Of a stretch of DNA of 7,735 bases, positions 1 through 5,120 are shown one piece after another (the first letter of the stretch is position 1; each line of letters opens with the position of its first letter). The notes under the pieces were generated by a model, which was not told the origin of the DNA, did not search any database, and saw only the letters and a program-made list of their open reading frames with translations. The stretch comes from CAYPOY01 sp964412395 (GTDB lineage: Bacteria; Chloroflexota; Anaerolineae; B4-G1). The DNA is taken from positions 1 through 7,735 of the forward strand of contig CAYPOY010000249.1 in assembly GCA_964412395.1 (NCBI GenBank), in the 5' to 3' direction. A program made the translations under genes and the position numbers.

Positions 1-336
1 GATCCCGCCCTGGCACGTCTGGTGACCCTGGCGGTCGAGCGCTGGGGCGATGAGTGGCTGACCCCCGGCCAGGTGGCGGAGATACACAACGTGAACCGGC
101 ACATTCGCGCCGGTAAACTGCCGGCCGTGAAGTGGGGCAACTGGCGTATTCGTCGCTCCGACGCCGAGCGGGTCTACTTCCCCAAAGGCCGGGGAACCGG
201 TCACGAACTGGATTGGTCGGAAGAGGGTGACGCCTTCCTGGTCCTGGCCAGGGCGGTGGGGCTTTCCCTTCGACAGGCTCAGGGCAGGCCCTGGCCGCTA
301 TTGACCATCTCGTGGATTGGCCCTCCCAGCTGGTAG
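1..336 (+). CDS. Helix-turn-helix (excisionase/MerR-like) protein, 5' end outside window, 3' end scrambled by a repeat
   Basis: The frame is open at base 1, so the true start lies to the left; the first internal start is GTG 22. Seen: a short winged-HTH-like core (LTPGQVAEIHNV, then IRAGKLPAVKWGNWRIRRSD) that resembles the small HTH_17/excisionase domain, in which a helix pair is followed by the G-K-L-P-A-V wing and the W-R-I-R-R-S-D end. Compared with the usual domain, about five residues between the two helices (around the normal T-V-x-x-W) seem to be missing, so DNA binding may be impaired. From about base 267 the protein runs into a dispersed repeat (SLRQAQGR) and then a meaningless tail (PWPLLTISWIGPPSW), ending at TAG 334-336. 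The native C-terminus is therefore probably lost. Possible role: DNA-binding regulator or excisionase of a mobile element; this is inferred from the fold only. Confidence 0.6.
   Translation, partial: DPALARLVTLAVERWGDEWLTPGQVAEIHNVNRHIRAGKLPAVKWGNWRIRRSDAERVYFPKGRGTGHELDWSEEGDAFLVLARAVGLSLRQAQGRPWPLLTISWIGPPSW
267..288. repeat. Dispersed short repeat of the CCTTCGACAGGCTCAGGGC type
   Basis: The sequence CCTTCGACAGGCTCAGGGC, seen here once, is a motif I recognise as a common dispersed repeat in GC-rich environmental bacteria, where it yields peptides such as SLRQAQGR or PEPVEGL in different frames. It lies exactly where HTH-like coding sequence stops and clamp-like coding sequence begins, so it marks a junction. 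With only one copy in the window, the repeat status rests on recognition, not on counting. Confidence 0.5.
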
Positions 337-929
337 CCCCCGTGGCCGAGCCCCTCGACTTCGTCGTCCCCACTCGGGGGATGCGGGTATTGCAAAAGCT
401 GGCCCAGGGGGACGGAGATGGGAGTGAAGTCTCCATCGCCTTGGACGAAGGCCAGCGGCACGTCGTCTTCGAGGCTGGCGACGTAACGATTGGCTGCCAG
501 CTTGGCGGCAAGTACCCCGACTACCGCGCCCTTATTCCTCAAGAATGGAGCGTGCGTGCAGTGGCTGACCGGGCCGCGCTACTGCGGGCTTGCCGCACGG
601 CACAGGCGCTGAGCGAGCAAGGCTCTCTGCGTATTGAGTTTGTTCCTCCAGGCAAGCTCGTCGTTTCGTCCGCTTCGGTCGAGGCCGGCGATGGTAAGAC
701 CGAATTGGAGGCGGCGGTCGAAGGGACGGAGGCCGAGATGACGCTGAACATCCGCTACCTGGCCGATGCCGTGGCGGCCGTGGCCGGCAAGCAGGTCGCC
801 ATCACGGCCGGTGTTCCCGCCCCCCCTCTTTCCCCCCCAGTGGGGGGGAGGAAGGGGGGGGCGGTGGTCGTGCAGCCGGTGGGCGCGAGTGATCTGGGGC
901 TGATTATGCCAATGCAACCGGGAAGATGA
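312..929 (+). CDS. Truncated DNA polymerase III beta sliding clamp (DnaN-like): C-terminal part of domain 2 plus domain 3
   Basis: GTG 312 gives 205 residues; no clear ribosome site precedes it, and the open frame reaches back to 231 without other clamp sequence. Residues 15-76 (LDFVVPTRGM, then GDVTIGCQLGGKYPDYRALIP) match the end of DnaN domain 2, whose family signature is VPxRGL ... GKFPDYRxVIP. Residues 80-165 match domain 3 (ADRAALLRACRTAQAL, NIRYLADAVAAVAGKQVAI), and the end LIMPMQPGR corresponds to the usual MPMRL terminus. A real DnaN has three domains and about 365-380 residues; domain 1 and the first part of domain 2 are absent, replaced upstream by an HTH gene. Residues 170-184 are a low-complexity insertion encoded by a palindrome, in the loop before the last strand. 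It could be a decayed gene or a mini-clamp of a mobile element; ring formation without domain 1 would be unusual. Confidence 0.72.
   Translation: MDWPSQLVAPVAEPLDFVVPTRGMRVLQKLAQGDGDGSEVSIALDEGQRHVVFEAGDVTIGCQLGGKYPDYRALIPQEWSVRAVADRAALLRACRTAQALSEQGSLRIEFVPPGKLVVSSASVEAGDGKTELEAAVEGTEAEMTLNIRYLADAVAAVAGKQVAITAGVPAPPLSPPVGGRKGGAVVVQPVGASDLGLIMPMQPGR
820..861. repeat. C-run/G-run palindromic repeat inserted in the dnaN-like gene
   Basis: Seven C, TCTTT, seven C and A (820-839) face T, seven G, AGGAA and eight G (841-861) around a single central G, giving a near-perfect inverted repeat of about 20-bp arms with a few mismatches in the middle block. It encodes the low-complexity peptide PPLSPPVGGRKGG in frame, between clamp strands that are normally joined by a short loop. 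This looks like a palindromic mobile repeat that inserted without breaking the frame. It is not a normal terminator, because it lies inside a gene and no T tract follows. Confidence 0.7.
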
Positions 930-1375
930 GCACGACTTGGAAATACCATCGGATGACAGGGGAGCAATTGGGCTGCTTCCTGGTTGCCAACGGGCTCCAC
1001 GCTGAACCCAATGGCGCACTTTTTGCCCCAGGGGGCGAGAAGGTGGGAACGGTGGCCCTGGTTGGCGACGGTGCCTTCCTGGCTCTCGTCTGCGAGGAAA
1101 GCTACAGGCAAGGCGAGGACGAGGTGAGGGCCTGGTGGCCCGAGTTCCGTCCAGCCTGGGTGATCATTACGCCCGACGGGGGCATGGAAGTCGGGTGCAC
1201 CCTGGGACCGGACGAGGTGATCTGCGACGTGTGCAACGCCGAGGTAACCATCCGCCCGGTCCCCGTGGCGAACGGTTATGCCCGCTGCGCCCGGTGTTTC
1301 GGCGACCTTGGCCTGCCATTTCCCGGACACGTCGAGCCGTACGACCCTGCCGAAGCGTTGGAGGCCAGTGATTGA
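926..1375 (+). CDS. Hypothetical protein with C-terminal zinc ribbon (CDVC...CARC)
   Basis: A 149-residue protein. Its ATG (926-928) overlaps the TGA of the clamp-like gene (927-929) as ATGA, which suggests translational coupling. The N-terminal two thirds (about 1-95) is a compact alpha/beta-looking stretch (GEQLGCFLVANGLHA, VGTVALVGDGAFLALVCEE, PAWVIITPDGG) that I do not recognise. Residues 100-124 hold two CxxC knuckles, C100/C103 (CDVC) and C121/C124 (CARC), 17 residues apart, the spacing of a zinc ribbon that could bind one zinc ion and touch nucleic acid or protein. The C-terminal tail is acidic (EPYDPAEALEASD). The next gene's ribosome site, GAGGAG, overlaps its stop codon. Function unknown; a small accessory protein of a mobile element or defence-associated operon is the most that context allows. 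Confidence 0.75.
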   Translation: MSTTWKYHRMTGEQLGCFLVANGLHAEPNGALFAPGGEKVGTVALVGDGAFLALVCEESYRQGEDEVRAWWPEFRPAWVIITPDGGMEVGCTLGPDEVICDVCNAEVTIRPVPVANGYARCARCFGDLGLPFPGHVEPYDPAEALEASD

Positions 1376-1383
1376 GGAGCATG

Positions 1384-1710
1384 ATGTACCACACATGTCC
1401 ATTCTGTAACGCCAATCTGCTCGGCGTAGTAGAGCAGACGTGGGAGCGAGTCCCACTTTACGAAGATGGCTTTGACCCATCCGAGGGGAGGCTGACCACC
1501 ACCGAGATCGTTTCCGTGTCCTGTCCCCGGTGCAAGTGGGGCGGAGACGCGCGGTACTACGAGGCCGGCGTCCTGCCCGGCGAGGTCCCCGTCCATTTCC
1601 ACATCGGGGCTGCAGCGGGAACGACCGGCGAAGCGTACGAGGAATACACGGCACACTACGTCGCACCTCAGTCTGAGGGCGATAGCCCCACGTGGCTACT
1701 GACCGACTAG
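1384..1710 (+). CDS. Small hypothetical zinc-ribbon protein (CPFC...CPRC)
   Basis: I place the start at ATG 1384 because GAGGAG (1374-1379) sits 4 bases upstream; ATG 1381 or TTG 1372 would be too close to or ahead of that site. The 108-residue product begins MYHTCPFCNANLLG, with C5/C8, followed by a second knuckle C47/C50 (SCPRCKWGG), so it forms a long-looped zinc ribbon. The remainder (EVPVHFHIGAAAGTTGEAYEEY) has no recognisable domain. It follows the preceding gene with only a few bases between, so the two are probably co-transcribed. It ends at TAG 1708-1710, and the same frame stays open after that stop for another 50 codons (to 1863), which is curious. Function unknown; nucleic-acid or protein binding through zinc is inferred from the cysteines only. 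Confidence 0.72.
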   Translation: MYHTCPFCNANLLGVVEQTWERVPLYEDGFDPSEGRLTTTEIVSVSCPRCKWGGDARYYEAGVLPGEVPVHFHIGAAAGTTGEAYEEYTAHYVAPQSEGDSPTWLLTD

Positions 1711-1725
1711 GAAGGCGAGAAAGAA

Positions 1726-1863
1726 GTGGGCCGGTTCCCCACGCTCCTGGAGGCGGTGCGCGAGGCCCTCCGCTTGCTGCGGGGGGAACTGGGGGAGACG
1801 GCAGAGCCGACTTGTGGGGCCGGCGCTCCTCCCGTTGCCATCTTGCAACTGGCATTGGAGTGA
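1726..1863 (+). CDS. Possible 45-residue protein, or the detached C-terminus of the preceding zinc-ribbon protein
   Basis: GTG 1726 to TGA 1861-1863 encodes a 45-residue peptide beginning MGRFPTLLEAVREALRLLRG, which has the pattern of an amphipathic helix, and ending PPVAILQLALE. A purine-rich stretch (GAAGGCGAGAAAGAA) precedes the GTG but is only a weak ribosome site. The frame is the same as that of the zinc-ribbon gene upstream, separated by a single TAG (1708-1710), so this could be a C-terminal helix cut off by an amber mutation, or a true small gene in the operon. The sequence is too short to tell; the helical periodicity and lack of stops are the only support. Confidence 0.35.
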   Translation: MGRFPTLLEAVREALRLLRGELGETAEPTCGAGAPPVAILQLALE

Positions 1864-1897
1864 GAGGAGCGACGGATGAATTGAACCCGGTTGCCCG

Positions 1898-1935
1898 AAG
1901 GGGCGGCAGGCGACAGCAGGCGACTGCCGCCCTTT
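1898..1935 (+). terminator. Hairpin, terminator- or attenuator-like, within the + strand operon
   Basis: AAGGGGCGGCAG (1898-1909) and CTGCCGCCCTTT (1924-1935) form a 12-bp stem with one G-T pair and a 14-base loop, followed by CTGTA and not a long T run. The loop and stem contain a direct repeat of GCAGGCGAC. A GAGGAG ribosome site (1864-1869) followed 6 bases later by a two-codon ORF (ATG AAT TGA, 1876-1884) lies just before it. It could end transcription of the upstream genes or act as an attenuator before the next gene. Confidence 0.45.
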
Positions 1936-1958
1936 CTGTACAATGTGAGGGTGCAAGG

Positions 1959-2330
1959 ATGACAAAGAAAGAGCAGGATAATGGGGTTGCTGTCCCCCTG
2001 CTACGCACGCGCTATTACCCTATTGAGATTACGAGGCGCGTCGTCGTGGTGGACGTGTATGGCCGGCGTGCGCTCCGGCTGTACGACTACGTCAAGCAGT
2101 GGTGCGGGCGGAACGACGTGGCCTGGACCACCCGCCGGGGGCGGGATGTCGCTGCTTGCTGGCAGCCGGTGTCCCTGCGAGAGTTGCTCTGCGAAGACAC
2201 TGCGTGTGAACTGTGCAGCGTGAAACAGGCAGAGACGCTCGTGCAGGGAACAACCTGCTTTCTGGCCGTGTGCACCGATTGCGCGCGGGAATGGCCGAGC
2301 GGGGAGATATCGTTCCCCATCATTCTTTGA
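1959..2330 (+). CDS. Hypothetical protein with C-terminal zinc ribbon (CELC...CTDC)
   Basis: I choose ATG 1959, with GAGGG (1947-1951) 7 bases upstream; an in-frame extension back to 1692 is Arg/Gly-rich, crosses the hairpin at 1898-1935 and looks like non-coding translation. The 123-residue product has an N-terminal strand-rich part (TRYYPIEITRRVVVVDVYG), then VKQWCGRNDVAWTTRRG, and a C-terminal pair of knuckles: C83/C86 (CELC) and C105/C108 (CTDC), with additional cysteines at 78 and 100. This is again a small protein with a zinc ribbon, the third in a row, yet it shares no obvious sequence outside the cysteines with its neighbours. It may use its own transcript, as the hairpin lies between it and the genes before it. 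Function unknown. Confidence 0.7.
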   Translation: MTKKEQDNGVAVPLLRTRYYPIEITRRVVVVDVYGRRALRLYDYVKQWCGRNDVAWTTRRGRDVAACWQPVSLRELLCEDTACELCSVKQAETLVQGTTCFLAVCTDCAREWPSGEISFPIIL

Positions 2331-2358
2331 GAGCAGTTGGCGCTCCGGTGAGAGTGGG

Positions 2359-2869
2359 ATGATGAGCGACCCCTGGACAACCATCCGCCTGGACGGTCGC
2401 ACGTTCCGGGCGGACGCCTGCGGCTTCTACGAGGAACTGATCGAGGTTCCCCTGGACAGCCTGGTGATGAGCGAGGGAGGGAGGACAGTACCCGGAGCGA
2501 GTGCAGCGATACGTCAAAATGTACCAGGCCGGTTCTCCGTTCCCGCCCATCGCGGTGGCCGGCATCACGCCGGACTGTCCCCGGTACCGGATTATGAACG
2601 GCCACCACCGCTACCTCGCGGCACGGCGGGTGGGTGCCGGTACCATCCGGGCCTGGACTTGCTTCTACGTGCCGTTCGGGGGCGCGAATCGGCGGACGTG
2701 CTACCGCCTGGCTCACATGAGTGACACCGAGTTGGGCCGGAGGCTGGCGCGTCTGCTCGGTCGCGAGTGGTGTCCCCGGTGCGGTCGGTTCCTCAACTAC
2801 CGCCCCGATTTGGGGATGTGCCTCTCGTGTTACCTATCCGATCTGTACCATCTGAGCAACACAACCTGA
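2359..2869 (+). CDS. ParB-like (ParB/sulfiredoxin-fold) protein with C-terminal zinc ribbon, frameshifted at a GAGG repeat
   Basis: Two overlapping frames together make one protein. The first frame from ATG 2359 or 2362 gives residues 1-40, ending LIEVPLDSLVMSEG, which is the first strand of a ParB domain. The rest is in the next frame, from about 2474 to the TGA at 2867-2869: ERVQRYVKMYQAG, PFPPIAVAGI, YRIMNGHHRYLAARRVG (the ParB box, usually GEHR, here GHHR), then LLGREWCPRCGRFLNYR and MCLSCYL, a zinc ribbon. Dropping one of the three GAGG units at 2473-2484 gives a seamless MSEGGQYPERV. The family binds DNA or, in phage and mobile-element members, may act as a nuclease or nucleotide-dependent switch; here the role is unknown. 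As read, only a product starting at GTG 2501 would keep most of the domain. The change may be a mutation, phase variation or an assembly error. Confidence 0.72.
2473..2484 (+). repeat. GAGG x3 tandem repeat at the frameshift site
   Basis: Three head-to-tail GAGG units lie exactly where the ParB-like protein changes frame. Loss or gain of one 4-base unit shifts the frame by one; loss of one restores a continuous protein. This is the expected signature of replication slippage, although three units is short for a true phase-variable tract. Confidence 0.65.
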
Positions 2870-2941
2870 TGAGAGGTTCAGGAGGTTCTCAACCGACACT
2901 CAAATCATCTGTCGTGGCGAGCGCAGAAGCGGTCGAGTATA

Positions 2942-3736
2942 TCAGCCCAGGAAGGCGGCTAGCAGACTGCATAGTTCAGCCACGACGTTGTCAAACGGAG
3001 GCAGAGCCCCGACTATCAGTGGCGCCAGGTCGCTGTCCCAGTATGGTCTCGCCTCCTCGATGGTAGATGGCGTCAGGAAGTTCACCAGCAGCGGCGTTAC
3101 GTCCTTGACGGCACACTTGCGTGGCAGGATAGCCCGTACCAGCGGGGCGTCGAAGTGATCGCTGCCTTCCTTGAGCAGCCGCCACACGTCGTAGTAGTCA
3201 CGGGCCTTACCGCGCTGAAGGATGCTGCGCATCTTCTCCGCCAGCAGTTCCTCCAGCGTGTAGACCAGCACCACTGGGGGCGGGGCCGGGAAAGGAGATG
3301 CGACGACGGGCCGGCGCACCGGGGGCAAGAGGATCGGCTCGTCGAGGGTAAAGTCGAACAGCACCGGCGCCGGATGCTCCAGCGGCCCCCGGTACTGTCC
3401 TCGCAGCCGGGCGGTCCCATCGGCCCGGTGGAAACGTCGCAGCCGTAGCGAGATGGTGTGTACTTCCTCTGTGTGGGCGAACCAGCACTCGATAGCAATC
3501 TCTAACTCCGTCGCGTCGAGCGGGAGGAGGGATGAAAAGTCGAGGTCTTCGGAATAGCGCCAGTCGGGGAAGTAGAACTGTCGCAGAGCCGTGCCGCCTT
3601 TGAGGGCCAAGTCGTCGCCCAACGGCACAGAAGCCAGCGTGTCCAGCAGGCACAGGATGACGTATTCGTGCTCCAGTCGTCCCAGCCCGATGTCCTCTCG
3701 ACGAGCCAGGCGTATCAGGTCGGCCCGTGTTAGCAT
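2942..3736 (-). CDS. abiEii: AbiEii/AbiGii-type nucleotidyltransferase toxin (type IV toxin-antitoxin, AbiE system)
   Basis: Start ATG 3736 overlaps the abiEi stop as TGATG, and GGAGAG (3744-3749) sits 7 bases upstream; a start five codons further up (3751) is possible but has no such support. The 264-residue protein carries the DNA polymerase beta-like nucleotidyltransferase motifs of the AbiEii family: K-GGTAL at 46-51 and SEDLDFS at 62-68, whose aspartates D64 and D66 would bind metal, then the EKMRS and RGKARDYYDVW block (about 167-185) typical of the family. In characterised AbiE-related systems the toxin transfers nucleotides to RNA targets such as tRNA acceptor ends and stops growth during phage infection; it is neutralised by AbiEi. 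All visible key residues are present, so the toxin looks intact. Confidence 0.93.
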   Translation of the reverse strand: MLTRADLIRLARREDIGLGRLEHEYVILCLLDTLASVPLGDDLALKGGTALRQFYFPDWRYSEDLDFSSLLPLDATELEIAIECWFAHTEEVHTISLRLRRFHRADGTARLRGQYRGPLEHPAPVLFDFTLDEPILLPPVRRPVVASPFPAPPPVVLVYTLEELLAEKMRSILQRGKARDYYDVWRLLKEGSDHFDAPLVRAILPRKCAVKDVTPLLVNFLTPSTIEEARPYWDSDLAPLIVGALPPFDNVVAELCSLLAAFLG

Positions 3737-4560
3737 CAGTGTTCTCTCCATTCCAGGAGTTGCTTTTCCGGCACGTTGACGATTAGCCGCCAGCGGGGGT
3801 CGCGCGGGCCACTGGCAGGGCCGCGCGTATCGAGTCGGGCGTAGCTGTGTCCCCGCCGATCTCCCAGTTGTTCCAGGAGTGTCGGTGATCCCTGCTCCAA
3901 CCGTTCCAGCCAGAAGCCCAATCGCCGTAACGCGGCCCGATTGCCCATTCGCCGGCCATAGGCGATCACTCGCGCCAGGTCCAGTTCATCCTGGCCAAAC
4001 CAGAGCGCCTTGGCTGCTTCAACTGCCCCGCCGGCCAGGTCAGGCCGATCCAGGCAGTCCGCCACTGTCTTCTCCCGGTCGGAGAAGGTCACCGGCTGTC
4101 CGGCCACGGCTGCCTGGGTCAGACCAAAGAACTTGTGCTGGCTCAGCGTAACGAAGCGACAGTGGGTGTCCATCACGGTCAGCGGCTGCTTGCGGGTCGT
4201 GGTGGCAATGTAGATGGCTGGCGGCCGGCGTTCGGTGTACCCGTAGTGGTGCAGGGCCGTGGCGTAGGCCAGGTAGTACGGTTGCACCAGCCTGGCGGCG
4301 ATCAGGTACTCGTGCTCGCCGTAGCGTCCTTCCGGCCCGGCCTCCAGGGGCAAAATCAGGTATTTGCCGCGTTCCAGCCGTTCCAGCCAGCCCTTGGCCG
4401 ACAGGCGGGAGAGGAGAGCGTGCACGGTTGCGGGTCGCTCGTCCAGAACTGCCGTGGCGTCTTGCACGGCAAAGACCGTGAAGCCGGCGGCGCTGAGGCT
4501 GGAGAGGAGATAGGATTCTCGTGCCCCCAGCGTCCGGCGGGGTGTAGGTTTCCCATTCAT
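3736..4560 (-). CDS. abiEi: AbiEi antitoxin / transcriptional autorepressor
   Basis: ATG 4560 begins a 274-residue protein. Residues about 12-70 form a winged helix (YLLSSLSAAGFTVFAVQDA, ATVHALLSRLSAKGWLERL, ERGKYLILPL), the N-terminal AbiEi antitoxin domain. The following part has the family's usual signatures: LIAARLVQPYYLAYATALHHYG, IYIATTTRKQ, and FSDREKTVADCLDRPDLAGG, close to the common SDREKTLLDCLDRPELAGG. In the family the winged helix binds inverted repeats in its own promoter and the C-terminal domain counters the toxin. Here the gene is first in a two-gene operon, ends in a TGATG overlap with abiEii, and is preceded by a -10 box inside an inverted repeat, which fits negative autoregulation. 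Length and order are normal, with no damage visible. Confidence 0.93.
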   Translation of the reverse strand: MNGKPTPRRTLGARESYLLSSLSAAGFTVFAVQDATAVLDERPATVHALLSRLSAKGWLERLERGKYLILPLEAGPEGRYGEHEYLIAARLVQPYYLAYATALHHYGYTERRPPAIYIATTTRKQPLTVMDTHCRFVTLSQHKFFGLTQAAVAGQPVTFSDREKTVADCLDRPDLAGGAVEAAKALWFGQDELDLARVIAYGRRMGNRAALRRLGFWLERLEQGSPTLLEQLGDRRGHSYARLDTRGPASGPRDPRWRLIVNVPEKQLLEWREH

Positions 4561-4577
4561 TGTACCCGACCTGCCTC

Positions 4578-4601
4578 TTTGTGTCAGTATTATAACACAA
4601 A
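4578..4601 (-). promoter_or_regulatory. Candidate AbiEi operator (inverted repeat) with abiE promoter -10 box in its centre
   Basis: TTTGTGT (4578-4584) and ACACAAA (4595-4601) are perfect 7-bp inverted arms with a 10-bp spacer. On the - strand the spacer contains TATAAT (4589-4594), a consensus -10 box, and ATTACA (4613-4618) lies 18 bp upstream as a weak -35. A start of transcription near 4582 would leave a leader of roughly 20 bases before ATG 4560. A repressor bound here would block RNA polymerase, as expected for an autoregulating antitoxin. Confidence 0.72.
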
Positions 4602-4620
4602 ACGGGGAGGGATGTAATCC

Positions 4621-4638
4621 TGTCAGACAGTTGTCAGA
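4621..4638. promoter_or_regulatory. Direct repeat TGTCAGA x2, 11 bp apart, upstream of the abiE promoter
   Basis: TGTCAGA occurs at 4621-4627 and 4632-4638, one helical turn apart, and TGTCAG recurs at 4582-4587 inside the inverted-repeat operator. Regular spacing next to the -35 region suggests additional regulator-binding sites, possibly for AbiEi itself. No binding data; short motifs can recur by chance. Confidence 0.35.
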
Positions 4639-4649
4639 TACGCCAGTGG

Positions 4650-4671
4650 GCCTGTCTGCCGGGGCACAGGC
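4650..4671. other. Imperfect hairpin between the Clp fragment and the abiE promoter
   Basis: GCCTG (4650-4654) pairs with CAGGC (4667-4671), and TGCC (4657-4660) with GGCA (4663-4666), with a 2-base bulge and a GG loop. On the - strand it could weakly end transcription coming from the AriAB/Clp operon before abiE, but no T tract follows, so the role is uncertain. Confidence 0.25.
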
Positions 4672-4709
4672 AGGAATGATCTCCCAATATCTCTTATCAC
4701 CTCACAGCC

Positions 4710-5120
4710 TCAGCCGCCCCCCAGCAGCCCCTCGGCCGGCACGCCGACCCATCCGACCAACACCTCGGCTACGGTGTGGGCAGTGACGACTAACCCCGCG
4801 CTCAGGTCGGCCGGGGCGCTGATGGTGGGGATGCGGGCACGGGCGCAAGCCTCGTCCAGCAAGTCCAGCGCCTTGTCGGGCAAGTGGCGGTCGGGCAGCC
4901 AACCGACGGAGAGTTGTATGGCGGTCTCCAATGCGTCGTCGGCAATGGCAACGCCGTGGTGAGTCTCGTACCGCTCCTTGACGCCCCGCAGGATCGCCAG
5001 CGCCTCCTCTGGCGTCGGTTCCGGTGTCCACACCGGCTGAAAGCGGCACTCCAACGCGGCGTCCTGCGCGATGTACTGGCGGTACTCGTCGGTGGTGGTC
5101 GGGAGCAAGAGACATATCAT
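4710..5120 (-). CDS. ClpB/ClpC-type AAA+ fragment (end of the D1 ATPase domain only), coupled to the DUF4435 gene
   Basis: ATG 5120 overlaps the TGA of the upstream gene as ATGA, with GGAGG just ahead; GTG 5129 is an alternative. The 136 residues match the second half of a Clp D1 module: TTTDEYRQYIAQDAALE (after sensor 1), FQPV, EEALAILRGVKERYETHHGV and LPDKALDLLDEACARAR (the sensor-2 small subdomain), then VTAHTVAEVLVGWVGVP, the end of D1. Absent are the N-domain, Walker A and B of D1, and all of D2, so it cannot hydrolyse ATP alone. The usual double-arginine finger (ERRFQ) reads ECRFQ, with C25 in place of the first arginine. Homology begins abruptly within a few codons of the AriB-like stop, which points to a recombination joint. 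It is either a clp remnant or a recruited adaptor-like domain. The conserved frame with no stops makes recent decay or selection both possible. Confidence 0.75.
   Translation of the reverse strand: MICLLLPTTTDEYRQYIAQDAALECRFQPVWTPEPTPEEALAILRGVKERYETHHGVAIADDALETAIQLSVGWLPDRHLPDKALDLLDEACARARIPTISAPADLSAGLVVTAHTVAEVLVGWVGVPAEGLLGGG

Noticed and set aside
1692..1958. N-terminal extension of the zinc-ribbon gene that starts at 1959
   Set aside because: The extension is Gly/Arg-rich, crosses a strong hairpin, and a good ribosome site lies before ATG 1959.
755..2008. Long open frame (417 codons) on the - strand
   Set aside because: Its translation is Arg/Pro/Ser-rich with no domain and lies opposite four better-supported + strand genes; GC-rich DNA gives such shadow frames.
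2868..2891. TGAGA/TCTCA hairpin as a terminator between the converging operons
   Set aside because: The stem is only 5 bp with a 12-base loop and no T tract on either strand.
4135..4617. 160-codon open frame on the + strand
   Set aside because: It is antisense to the well-supported abiEi gene and covers its promoter and operator; the product has no recognisable feature.
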